Source: Coptis chinensis (Eukaryota; Streptophyta; Magnoliopsida; Ranunculales; Ranunculaceae). From it: a stretch of DNA of 64,000 nt. This document shows, one piece after another, positions 1 to 9,682 of the stretch. Location of the stretch: assembly GCA_015680905.1 (NCBI GenBank), contig CM027385.1, positions 26,728,501 to 26,792,500 on the forward strand. Direction: 5' to 3'. Position 1 is the stretch's first letter. Each line of letters opens with the position of its first letter. Position numbers and translations under genes: made by a program. Below the pieces are notes generated by a model, which was not told the origin of the DNA, did not search any database, and saw only the letters and a program-made list of their open reading frames with translations.

Positions 1-1801
1 TACTTTTAGACCAATTATGCGAGTAATAAATAAGAGTTAATACTGATTACGTGCTTTTATGTATTTCAGGCATTGGAGTCAATTATGTGCAGAAATGTGT
101 CACTTTTGCGAGATAAAGGAGCAAGGGTTGGCTGCTAAGAAGTTATGTGATTAAAGGCCAAGATTCAAGGAGAAAAAGCCTTTTTAAAGCCCGGTCAAAA
201 CTGAAAAGTCAAAGTCAACGCGGGTAGAAACAGCGCACAAAAGTCAGTAGAATTTCCAAAGGCCATATCTTTGGACTAAGACCTCAGAATTGGGCCTACC
301 TTATGTCAAAATGACCGGCTCGGAAATATCTTTCCAATGGTCCAAACCTTGACCCAATCAGAGGAGCAGAAGTATATGAAAAGTCTATTGAAGAAAAATT
401 CAATTGGAAAGACCTCTGTGGACTGAAGAAATTGGGTTTTAGGCTCGATTTTCCAGCCCAAAACATGGCTCCTCTGCCTATGCACGAAAATATGGATCTT
501 GTCTCTTCCATTTCAACACACAAGAAAAAACTCTTAAGCAAGTAGTTTTTAGGTAGCCATTAGCATATACTTCTAGATCTACTTTTTACATTCCATTAAT
601 TAGTTTTCAATAGCTTGTTTTAGATCTGATTTTTACTTTGCAATAGATTAGTTAGAACAAGTAGATTATTATTTGAGAATCAATATTTAGTTTTATAATA
701 AAGTATTAGTTTTCATTTCCATTTAGTTATTGATTTAATTCTTATTTAGAATTAGTTTGTCTTCATTTGATAATTAGTTAAATCATAATTATAGTTCAAA
801 TTAGTAAATTTACAATCTTTATATCATGTCTTGCTTAAATTCATATAGAAATGATAGTTTAATGACGCTAGGCTAAACCATCATTAGAGGGGTTTGAGGA
901 AGCCTTGATGAAAACTTGATTTTTGCTAGCTTAGAAATCGTCGTGATAATCTATCCAATTCTAGAAAGTAATTAGTTCACCATGAGAATGGGTTTGATTA
1001 CTTCACATTCTAGTTATTATTTGGTAGAGATTGCCATGAATAATTAGGGATTAGAATACCATTTGTTATGCGAAAGCATTGACATTTAGATTACGACATT
1101 TCTTTGTTAGTTGATTAAGTTGAATCAAGGTGGAATCGAATTCCCCTAATTCATTCTCTATTGTCAAGTTAGTATTTGAATTCCATTATTTCGTTATTCG
1201 TATCTTGTTAGTATAAATCAGATCATAGTATAATTTCCATCATACTCTCATTAACTTTGAATAGACCGATAATCTCAGGAAACATTGAATACTAAAGAAC
1301 TAGGAGTGGAACGAATCTTCTACTCCAACTCTATTGCGATAGCATCTAGAGTAGAAAACTTTTTTACCCCAACCTGTATTAATCATAATCTCATATACAT
1401 TTTTAGTCCTTTACAAGTTTAGCTAGATCACCATCCAAAGGTTAGAAAAACAGCAATGAGTCATGTAAAACATTATAGCTTTGCCAAAAAAAGCAAATTG
1501 GTCTCCCTATAAACATTTTAGATCTTTCCCTTTAGTATATTGTACCAAGGGGTTCCTCTTTAGTATTGTTTGTCTCGTGAGTCCCAAAGTTACTCTTGTA
1601 GCTCCAAAACCCACCTTCATACCAATTTCAATGGTTTGTTTCGACTTCTTAGTAGAACTGCTCGTGAATGTTTCACTTGTTTCATCTCTAATCACTCCCC
1701 AAATCCATTTGAAAAAAATTTGATTTGAAGTAGTTTTAGTTTTACTTGCGTTTGAGTTTCATAACTTATTCGTAAGTAAAACTATACTTTTACTTATAGC
1801 A
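1..1801 (+). repeat. E1 5' LTR, truncated by the window edge
   Basis: It aligns over its length with the E1 3' LTR (11486-12978) and ends in TATAGCA, two bases before the primer site. It is longer than the 3' copy because it carries about 360 extra bases (about 1360-1720). The first ~40 bases, TGATAAGAGCCC onward, are outside the window. Confidence 0.93.
1360..1720. other. Unrecognised ~360-bp insertion in the E1 5' LTR
   Basis: The sibling 3' LTR runs directly from AGTAGAAAACTTTGATAAC into GGAAGTAGTTTTAG. The 5' LTR has this extra segment at that point. I found no clear terminal inverted repeats, poly(A) tail or recognisable coding motif. Short open frames exist on both strands, but nothing supports them as genes. 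A phrase about CTTTAGTATTGTTTGTC resembles the E1 leader near 1840, so a local duplication is possible. Confidence 0.7.
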
Positions 1802-1803
1802 AA

Positions 1804-1815
1804 TGGCGCCGCTGC
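1804..1815 (+). other. E1 primer-binding site, tRNA-Asp type
   Basis: TGGCGCCGCTGC lies two bases after the LTR. It matches 11 of 12 bases of TGGCGCCGTTGC, the complement of the plant tRNA-Asp 3' end that primes Athila elements. Complementarity stops after 12 bases. Confidence 0.8.
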
Positions 1816-2520
1816 AATTTTAGTTCCCTTTAGTATTGTTTTCTTTAGTATTGTTTGTCTTCCCAAAGTCCTATTAAACCCACCCACCCTTGTTTGTTTC
1901 TAACAGTGATTGTTTGGTTCATAAACTAAAAAAATTTCAAAGAAGAAGCCTGAGCACGCCCCGTGCCCATACAAGGCTAAATTAGAGCTGGCTTTAATTG
2001 CTGGAAGTTTCAAGGCGACCACGCTTTACCAAGGAAAAACTTCGAGCACAAAGGCTGGAAGTTGAGTTTCACCGGCCGAACCCTACCAAGGCAAAGTTCG
2101 AGCCCCTACCGAAGTGCTCAGTAGCTCAGTTGGACTGGAAGCGACTGCCCCTCTTCTTCAACCGGCCGATTATCACCAGTTAGTACAAACTTCCATTACT
2201 TCAAGTTATTTAGTGCTTCTAACTCGTTATACACACTGAGCACGCGTATACAAGACGATATTCATAAGCGAAGCAAAGAGGCATTCAGGTACTTCTTTCT
2301 TCCACACCTCACATCTCCTGTTAGAGGTTTATACTAGCATATCAGGATTGTTTTGAGTATTGTCGTGTTTAGTTAAGATTGGTCTTAGCCTTGCATGAGA
2401 TCAAGGTCAGGCAGAAGAAAAACGCATAACGTAATAAACCAGCAATGTCAACAAACACGCCTTTCTAGTATACCACTCACTACACCTCTAGCTAGCATAC
2501 CACACACTACACCTGATACA
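1816..2520 (+). other. E1 untranslated leader with GC-rich modules
   Basis: This is the non-coding stretch between the primer site and the gag ATG. At 1950-2165 it holds GC-rich segments such as GAGCACGCCCCGTGCCCATACAAGGC. Related modules appear in the E2 and E3 gag leaders and again upstream of ORF B in all three elements. Short open frames here differ between copies and are probably not genes. Confidence 0.7.
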
Positions 2521-3731
2521 ATGGCTGAAGAAAGAGAGTCACCTCTCTCTAACCTTTATAAATCCTTGAACGATAGCCCAAAATCTTGCATCGTTCTTGC
2601 AGACCCAGTGGGGGATTTCCGAATCCCCCCAAATATATTTAATTTGTTACCCGTTTTTCATGGGTTAGACCATGAAAAACTTTATCAGCACATGCGTAGG
2701 ATTGAACAAGTCCTTATTACATTCCACCATCCTACGGTTGGTGTTGAACAAATTAAACTGAGGGTGTTTCCTTTCACCTTAGCCGATAAGGCGGGTCTTG
2801 GTTAACTGCCCAAGCGCCTAATTTTGTGGACTCGTGGGCCAAACTTGTTCAACTATTTATGGAACATTTTTACCCACCACTGAAGACAGATGAAATGCTT
2901 TCCAAGATTCATTTCTTTCGACAGAATCCTCATGAATCATTTTCAAAGGCTTGGAATCATTTCACCGATCTTCTTATAGAGTGTCCACACCATAACCTCG
3001 TGAAAGACACGTTAGTTCGTGCCTTTTTCAAGGGACTGTTACACCACCACAAAAAGGTGCTTGACATAATGAATGGGGGTAATTTCCTCAGTAAAGGAGC
3101 CTCAAAGGCTTATAAATTTTTAGAAGATCAAACAAAGCGTAATAATAATTGGAGGGCTAGTGACGATATCTCTCGTTCCGCTAGTTCTTCTACAACAGTT
3201 AAGATCGCCGGTATGTTTGAGATGAAACCTGATCCTGAATTAAAAACTTTAATCGAATCTCTTACTAAAAAGGTAGAGGCTATCTCTGTTCAACAAAAGC
3301 ATATCCCTGTCATGAATGTCAACTCTAATCCATGTAATTTCTGTTTGAGTCCAGAGCATCCCAACTCCTATTGTCCTCTCGCCTATGAACAACAACAATC
3401 ACAACAAGATAATGTTTGTTCCATTAATAGCGAACCTAACGCACCTTGGCAACAAAACCCCAACTTCGGTTGGCGAAATAATCAACAACCTCCAAGGTTT
3501 AATAACCAAAATGTTAGGCCAACAAACAATTACAACCAAGCTCTACCGAGGCAAGGACAAGGTCAGGGTAATTATAATAATTATAACAATAATAATTATA
3601 ATGCTAATAGAGGTATCATTTTTATAAATAATAACTATCAAAATCCACCCATTAATAATTAACGTGACATAGTTCCTGTCACACAACCTATAGCTAACAC
3701 TCCTCCACAACCAGATCGTTTCGACGCCTTT
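2521..3731 (+). pseudogene. E1 gag (capsid/nucleocapsid), broken
   Basis: Gag is the structural protein that packages element RNA. It starts at ATG 2521 (MAEERESPL), the same start as E2 gag. The N-terminal half has the typical Athila retrotransposon-gag pattern of a WAKLVQLFMEHFYPP block, an F(R/N)QNPHESF block and a CPHHNL block. A C-X2-C-X4-H-X4-C zinc knuckle (CNFCLSPEHPNSYC) lies at about 3333-3374, followed by a Gln/Asn-rich tail. A one-base loss near 2800 shifts the frame (stop at 2805, resuming about 2808). CAA has become TAA at 3660-3662. Otherwise the frame is open. Confidence 0.88.
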
Positions 3732-4775
3732 ATGCAAACACAACAACAGATCTTACAAGCTATCCAACTTTCCTTACAGCAGATAGCACAAGAGAAGGTA
3801 CAAACAAAAGGTGTATTTCCAGGTCAAGCAATACATAATCCTAAATCAACAAACACATCCTTTAAGGTAAACGGTAATACTAGTACGGACAATGCAAACG
3901 TAAGGGAGCTAAATGCCATCACCACTCTCCATTCTGGTAGAGTGGTTGATAACACCGTAACTATGCCTATAGTTACCCCACCAGTAGTCCCTACACCGGA
4001 TATCGAACTAGATACCGAAATGATAACTGAAAAGCCTACCCCTGTAGAGGTACTAGTTAAACCACAACCTAAGAAACAGAAAGCCAGGGTTAAACATCCT
4101 GTTGATCCATATGCTAAATATAGAGAGAAACCACCATTTCCTCAGAGATTAGCTATGTTAAATAAGGATACAAATTTTGACGAGATTAGGGAAGTTTTTA
4201 AAAATCTAACGATAAACTTACATTTTCTAGAAGCAATTAAAAAGTTACCTCACCATGCTAAGTTTCTCAAAGAGTTGTGCACTACTAGGCGTAAGACAAA
4301 GATTTCTAAAGACGCCTTTTTAACTGAACAGTTTCCAACTTTAACAGAACATAATGGAATCGTTAAGTGCAAGGACCCTGGTCGTCCTACTGTACAATGC
4401 ACCCTAAGGGATACTCACATGACTACTGCTTTATTAGACCTGGGGACGAGTATTAACTTACTCCCTTATTATTTATATAAACAAATAGGTCTACAGGATA
4501 TGCAACCTACAAAAATGACATTACAATTAGCTGATAGGTCTATCAAGTATCCTAAGGGTGTAGTGGAAAATGTGCTTGTTAAGGTTAAGGATTTCTACTA
4601 TCCTGCAGATTTTGTTATCCTCGATACAAAAGTCGCCAACAACTCTATTCCGATCATTTTAGGGCGTCCTTTCTTGGCAATTGCCAACGCGCTTATAAAC
4701 TGCCGCGATGGTTCTATGTCCTTGTCCTTTGGCCATCTTTCTATTGAGGTCAATGTTTTTAAAATGATGAAATAG
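3732..4775 (+). pseudogene. E1 protease region of gag-pol
   Basis: This continues the gag frame after the TAA at 3660. The retroviral-type aspartic protease active site reads DLGTS at about 4438-4452, within LLDLGTSINLLPYYLYKQIG, as in Athila proteases. A second conserved segment is IILGRPFLA near 4654. The enzyme would cleave the polyprotein. The frame stops at 4773-4775 (TAG), where E2 has CAG, and then reads on in phase. It is a single-stop remnant and no longer makes the full polyprotein. Confidence 0.87.
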
Positions 4776-5183
4776 TTTCCTGATACGAATATCGATGGAG
4801 AGGTTAGCATGATCGAGAGCTTAGCTCATGATTATTTCGAAACCACGTTTCCAGATGATCAGATGCACAAATTCCTTTCCTTTGGAAGTTCCAACTTCGA
4901 CAAGAACTCCCTGGAAGTCGAGGAAGATTTCCTTCGTCTCTTTTGCAACTCTTCCTTGCCACCTCGCGAGTCCCACCCTTCATCCCTTGATACTATGATG
5001 GAAGATGAATTTTTCACCCTCTATTCCAGTGATTCTTTTGACCCACCTATTGAGGAATGTCTTGCATATCTCAAGGCTTTTGATGATCTAGACTTGAGAG
5101 CTCTAGCTGACACTCATTCATCTTCCATCACCAATTTTCCCCACCCTCCACCTTTTCAAAAGGAACCTGGAGTTTGCACTTGA
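4776..5183 (+). pseudogene. E1 post-protease segment replacing RT onward
   Basis: It is in frame with the protease after the TAG. The first ~35 residues (MIESLAHDYFETTF to SFGSSNF) match the same place in E2 and E3. From about 4900 onward the sequence is unique to E1. It is acidic, Ser/Phe/Pro-rich, and matches no reverse transcriptase motif. The frame ends at 5183. I do not recognise a domain. Confidence 0.7.
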
Positions 5184-5406
5184 CTCTCTTGCTTTTTCTG
5201 TGCTTAATGATTTTCTAAATCCTCCTAATACGGAAATAATTCCCAAGGGAAAGACACTTGACACCTTCATTTTCATAATTGAGACAGTTCCCACCTACAC
5301 CATGAATGAGTTTTGTGCTAAACCCACATTCTCATTTCTTCCATTCCTTACGTCTAAAATTCATCCATATCCACCACATCTTCCACAAACATCCATTTTC
5401 TCATGA
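5170..5406 (+). pseudogene. Unrecognised E1-specific open segment
   Basis: One frame over from the preceding segment, the sequence reads NLEFALDSLAFSVLNDFLNPPN and continues open to 5406. It may be the continuation of the previous ORF after a single frameshift. It has no counterpart in E2 or E3 and no recognisable motif. Confidence 0.4.
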
Positions 5407-5615
5407 TCATTCACTTGGACACCCTCTCGTTTAAAGATGAAAAAGAAGGTGCATGAGCAGTTATATGTTCTAGATCTATCAGACCTCACTTTTATTTCAT
5501 TAAGTTGCATCGTAGAAAATCTTGGTGCTTGATTCTATTTGGGGGTGCATTCCATATTATTTATTTATGGAAAGATCCACAACTCTTTAGGTTGTTGATA
5601 TATGGAAAACTGTAG

Positions 5616-5617
<2 letters not shown>

Positions 5618-5688
<71 letters not shown>
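5618..5688. repeat. (AT)n microsatellite
   Basis: About 71 bases of almost pure AT repeat, with one TTT interruption. It lies in the E1-specific segment, just upstream of where homology to E2 resumes. Confidence 0.97.
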
Positions 5689-5690
<2 letters not shown>

Positions 5691-5746
5691 AGTTATTTGT
5701 TAAAGTCTCGAGTATCTAACTATAAACGACTCATTTTGTTGTTTGG

Positions 5747-6734
5747 TGTACTTTCTTACAATTCCATATATTGGTTAGTGCACCATTCAGGTAACCGGGC
5801 CCTCCCTATGTAGTGTGTGGCTGTAAGTACCGGATCCTAAGTCCACAGTTAACATAATTCACGTATTCCACTCTTGCATGTTTTCTCGATTTTTTAGTCA
5901 TGTTCCTCTATGGTGTGAAATATGTCTTTATGACTTTTCCTTTTTCTTATATTAAACTTTAATCATAAAAAATAAAAAATTTAATATCATAAAAATAGTA
6001 ACCTAGGAAGTCTCGGGAATCTAAATTTAAAAGACCCACGTTTAAAACAAATTTCCTAATCTTCGTTGCCAAAAATTTATTTGGGGGTGGGGTGTTGTGT
6101 TTTCCGTCATTAATTGTTCAACTTTCCATTTGTGTTGCTTATGCCATATAGTCGTATTTTGATTCGGATTGACATTATCTATGAATTTAGATTTCATTCG
6201 TACGCATAACTTACATCATTCACACATTTCGAGGCATTTACCACCTTTCTATATGTTATCCGCAGTAAGAATAGAATGTGGTATGGATCATTGGATTGGA
6301 AATTCTCCCCTGATCGTTTTCATATCTCATTCGCAAAAATCGGACCGGTAACGAGTCGAGAATTCCAATTTTAATTTTTGCGCGTGAAGACAAAATGGGC
6401 ATTTCCGAATTTGATTGGGCTTGGGCCCAAGTCAACAGTACGAACCAAGAACGCATCGCGTTCTTCTTCTTCCTCACTCCCTATTCCTCCATTACCAAAT
6501 TTCAAACCCTAGAAAATATATTAAAAAAAAAAGAAAACCTAAATACCACCGCGCCAAAGTTTAACCCCCACTCCAAAACCTTCCCCACGACCATCTCCAT
6601 CAATTTCAACCACCAAAACAGTAAAAATTTCGAAAAAACTCAAACCACCACGCCACCGCCCAAACTTTAAGTGAGTTTGATTTAAACTCCATCCCCACAT
6701 TGCATTTAAATCCTCAAATCGTTTCAAAACTTCA
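5747..6734 (+). other. E1 spacer before ORF A
   Basis: The spacer is non-coding and homologous to E2 28002-28714. It includes a well-conserved stretch around CAGGTAACCGGGCCCTCCC and a PPT-like TTTGGGGGTGG at 6080-6090. The last 200 bases are C/A-rich like a 5' untranslated region. Short open frames here are not conserved in E2. Confidence 0.7.
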
Positions 6735-7868
6735 ATGGCGCAAAGACGGTGAATTTTGCCGGAACAAGCTTTTATGGCTAACCGCTTCGCGCCATTTTAT
6801 AGTGACGAGATGATTAGGAGGGATTGGAATAGGTTGTGGTATTCGACAGATGATTTCTACCACTCTGATTTGGTGGAACAATTCTATAAGAAGACGGAGT
6901 TGGGTGGGAATAGAATTTTTGTTAAGGTGGCTAGGACAAGGAGAGAAGTATCTAGGGGGGTGCTGGCTGAGATTTTAGGCATTCCGCCTAGACGCCATCT
7001 CGATGCCACATAGCAGGAATCCCAATTTGGTGGGATCAAGCCTTTGATGAACGCGATGGTTTTGGAAGAAAACTACAATGCGAGCTCGCATTGTGTTCGC
7101 CAGTCGTCTCTGCGAACCAACCAGCTGGCTGTAGCTCAGTGGATTGGTAGGAATGTCACTGGAAAAGAGAAGGTCAGTGACAATAGTCTGAACTGTCTTC
7201 ACGTTCTATAGATACTCTAGGAGCAGAAGTATGAATTTTGTATTCTTGAGTTTCTGATTAATATGATTAGGGGAGTTAGGAAGAGTATGGCACCTCTCCC
7301 TGTTTTGATAACAAAGATCATGATGAGTCTGAGAGCAACTCCAAAAACTGAACTCACTATGATTAAGTTGCATACGAATGTCATAGCGTATACGGACTGT
7401 GTTAAGAAGGTTTGGAGGTTGCCTGGAGAGAGGGTAGTGGAAGAGACTGATTCGGATGATGATGAGGAGGATATGGCATGTTTTGATGTCGATGCCTTGG
7501 ATAGGTGTATGTCTGATGCAGAACGCATGGCGGTGCTTCATTGTGGCATGCGTTCTCGTAATACAATTTGTGAAGACCTTCGGACTCGCCAGACTGTCAT
7601 ACATCATAACTATGAGACTCGTGCCCAACGCGAGGATGAGCGTTGGGAACAGATGAAGACAGAGATGGATGCATAGCGCAAGTTCCGAGAAGATATGCTT
7701 GAATGCTTCCTACCCCACGGGGGTTCTTCTGAGGAGGAGGCATCTGTGAGGCACGAGTGTCGTCGCCGAAGGACGGATGGATCAGGCCCATCAAGAGCTC
7801 AGGGCCCATCCTCATCTCATGCTCCATCTTCAACCATTAGCGAGTGGTTTAGGGAGTTGATTGATTGA
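6735..7868 (+). pseudogene. E1 ORF A, env-position protein, broken
   Basis: The ORF spans 378 codons from ATG 6735 to TGA 7866-7868, with in-frame stops including 6750, 7011 and 7674 but a conserved frame. It is homologous to E2 28715-29844 and E3 53799-54685. The N-terminal core has a W-x2-L-x2-S-x-DD-x-Y-x3-L-x3-FY pattern followed by ILGIPP, then SSHCVRQSSLRTNQL and PLPVLITKIM blocks, and an acidic/charged C-terminus ending SEWFRELID. This resembles the putative plant transposon protein domain (Pfam PF20167 type) seen in Athila elements. Its biochemical role is unknown. No signal peptide or membrane segment is evident, so an envelope function is not supported. Confidence 0.75.
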
Positions 7869-8330
7869 TGTGTTTTTATTGTTTTTATTAGTTCGGATGT
7901 TAATTTTGAATTCAGTAGTTAAATTTGAATTCAATAGTTAATTGTATTTGAATATGAATTTTAATATAATTTGGTTCTTTTCAAATTATGCGTTGATTTT
8001 AGTGTTAATCCCACCTTCCCGAATTGTTTGGGGGTGGTATTAATTCTTTTAGCATGGTTTTTTATATGATCCAAAATTTATTATGTAATTTTGCGATGAT
8101 TGTTGGGAATGTTGCCGATATTAGCATGGCTATGAGTAGATATTGTGGTAGGATGAAATCTCAATGAGTTAGGCAGTTACTATCCTAAATTCAACCTAAA
8201 AGATATTGGGTTTGTTTTGGAATAGAGAATATGGGTTGTTTCCGTTTTCAATTTTGGAAAAATATTTTGTTTCTGGCAATTGCCTTAAAACTTTTTGGCA
8301 ACTTGCCGATTTATTTTGGAAACTCGCAAC
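7869..8330 (+). other. E1 spacer between ORF A and ORF B
   Basis: AT-rich and non-coding. It contains a PPT-like TTTGGGGGTGG at 8027-8037 preceded by CCACCTTCCCGAATTG, both conserved in E2 (30009-30019) and E3 (53599-53609, minus). Confidence 0.75.
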
Positions 8331-8340
8331 CTATATAAAC
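8331..8340 (+). promoter_or_regulatory. Candidate TATA box upstream of E1 ORF B
   Basis: CTATATAAAC is followed about 20 bases later by TTCTACACTCACAACCC and a pyrimidine/CA-rich leader. The same arrangement is conserved in E2 (30313-30321) and E3 (53299-53306, minus). It suggests a separate promoter for ORF B. This is inferred from sequence only. Confidence 0.5.
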
Positions 8341-8439
8341 TTTCTTCATTCTACACTCACAACCCATACTACAGCTCACTTTCATCTCTCACCTTTCACT
8401 CCCAAGTTTCCCGCTTTTCTTTTTCACTTCAGCATTTAA

Positions 8440-8722
8440 GCTGCACGGAGCGCGCCTGCGCCTCAGTTGGTGCCACTTGCGCTTGAACCACTTGTAACTC
8501 AAAATTCACCTGAGCGCGACCTGCTCCCTACCCAGACCAAATCTGAGCGGGCCCCACGCCCAAAACACTGTAACTCGAAATTCACTTGAGAGCACCCTAC
8601 GCCCTTCCCAGGCAAAAAGTGAGGGCCCGCGCTAAGTGCCTAGAACTCGTTCATAGTCAAAGCGCACCCCGCGCCCAAACAAGGCATAGTCAGAGCGCAC
8701 CCCGCGCCTGACATCCATAGGC
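8440..8722 (+). repeat. E1 GC-rich leader repeats before ORF B
   Basis: Imperfect repeats carry the motifs GAGCGCGACCTGC, AGCGCACCCCGCGCC and AACAAGGCATAGT, alternating with CTGTAACTCGAAATTCACTTGAG-like segments. The region is strikingly GC-rich against AT-rich surroundings. Similar modules lie in the gag leaders of all three elements. Confidence 0.8.
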
Positions 8723-9682
8723 ATGAAAAATTCTGATTTTTTGTGGGTTGTTCCAGGATTGTTTGCAGCTGTTCTAGAGAATAATTTCGTGATGACATCT
8801 CCTACAGTCATACCGGAGCAGTCTTTCGAAGACTTGTTGGGCAGCGAGACTTATGGAGGTTGGTTCCACAACAGGATCTTGCACTTAGGATGGCGGCGTC
8901 TACTGGTAAGTAATGACGACTCGTATTCACCTCAGCTTACTACATTTTTCTACAATAATATTACTTTCTATTATAACCAAGATGGAGAACAAAAAATTTC
9001 CCTTGCAATTGAAGACACAATAATGGAATTCAGTAAGTCTTTGGTAGCGTTAGTTTTGGGATTGCCATTGCCTGATCCAATGCACACGTGGGGATATATG
9101 ATAGATAATGCATACCTTTATGACTATACATATTTCCAAGAATATTATGGGGGAGGGGTGTTTCGTATAATGGACCAAGGGCGTTATAATATAGCCCTTG
9201 GTAGCCTGTCCCTGAATGTAGGAAGCACCATGTTATTCATCATGATGAATATTTTGGGGGAGTGGCAGTTTACTTCTGCAAATAGTACAGGTTGTGATGT
9301 TTTCCTTGCTTTAGCTGAGGGACATCACCAATATGACATTCCCCGAGTATTAGTTGCTAGTCCTAAGAGAGCCCAAAGCATGAGGCATAAGTATCTTCTT
9401 ATGCCTATTTTGGTTTGCCGCATCATGTGTGGTTGTTTACCTGTATTATATGCCCAGTTCATGGATTGGAAAAGGGTTGAAGTCATGAGACCCACCAATT
9501 GGGTGGTACGTTCATTTCAAGTTATAACTTGGCCGGGATGGCAAGTGCAGCTTCATTTGGTTGCCCCTTACATCCCATCAGACATAGTAACACTCGACAG
9601 GTTAGCACGAGTTGATGACGCCCGACGGCAGGATGCGAAGGAACCTCATCTCTTTGAAGAGGAAGATGAGGAGGATGATTAA
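8723..9682 (+). CDS. E1 ORF B, intact 319-residue env-position protein
   Basis: This is the only fully open long frame in E1. It starts at ATG 8723 (MKNSDFLW); an alternative start at the MTSPTVIP methionine aligns with E2. A W-x2-L-x2-S-x-DD-x-Y-x3-L-x3-FY pattern (near residues 51-75) and LGLPLPDP (near 112) resemble ORF A, followed by the blocks YYGGGVFR, QGRYNIALGSLSLNVG, RYDIPRVLVAS-like, HKYLLMPILVCRIM and MRPTNWVV. The C-terminus is acidic. Compared with E2 it lacks about ten residues (RAWQVIMAWQ) near the end. It is probably a plant transposon protein of the PF20167 type; its function is unknown. No signal peptide or membrane segment stands out. Confidence 0.8.
   Translation: MKNSDFLWVVPGLFAAVLENNFVMTSPTVIPEQSFEDLLGSETYGGWFHNRILHLGWRRLLVSNDDSYSPQLTTFFYNNITFYYNQDGEQKISLAIEDTIMEFSKSLVALVLGLPLPDPMHTWGYMIDNAYLYDYTYFQEYYGGGVFRIMDQGRYNIALGSLSLNVGSTMLFIMMNILGEWQFTSANSTGCDVFLALAEGHHQYDIPRVLVASPKRAQSMRHKYLLMPILVCRIMCGCLPVLYAQFMDWKRVEVMRPTNWVVRSFQVITWPGWQVQLHLVAPYIPSDIVTLDRLARVDDARRQDAKEPHLFEEEDEEDD

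Noticed and set aside
3385-3746. Ile-rich open frames over the gag tail (also 23367-23675 and 57832-58143)
   Set aside because: They come from out-of-frame reading of the Asn/Tyr/Gln-rich AAT repeats in gag.
5618-5688. AT run as a TATA promoter
   Set aside because: It is a pure microsatellite, absent from E2, with no conserved downstream leader.
7206-7628. Long open frames on the minus strand opposite ORF A of E1 (and 29186-29584 in E2)
   Set aside because: They mirror the conserved ORF A frame. The plus-strand protein blocks are conserved across three elements and the antisense ones are not needed to explain them.
8723-9682. ORF B as a true viral-type envelope gene
   Set aside because: It is in the env position, but I see no signal peptide, transmembrane helix or cleavage motif.
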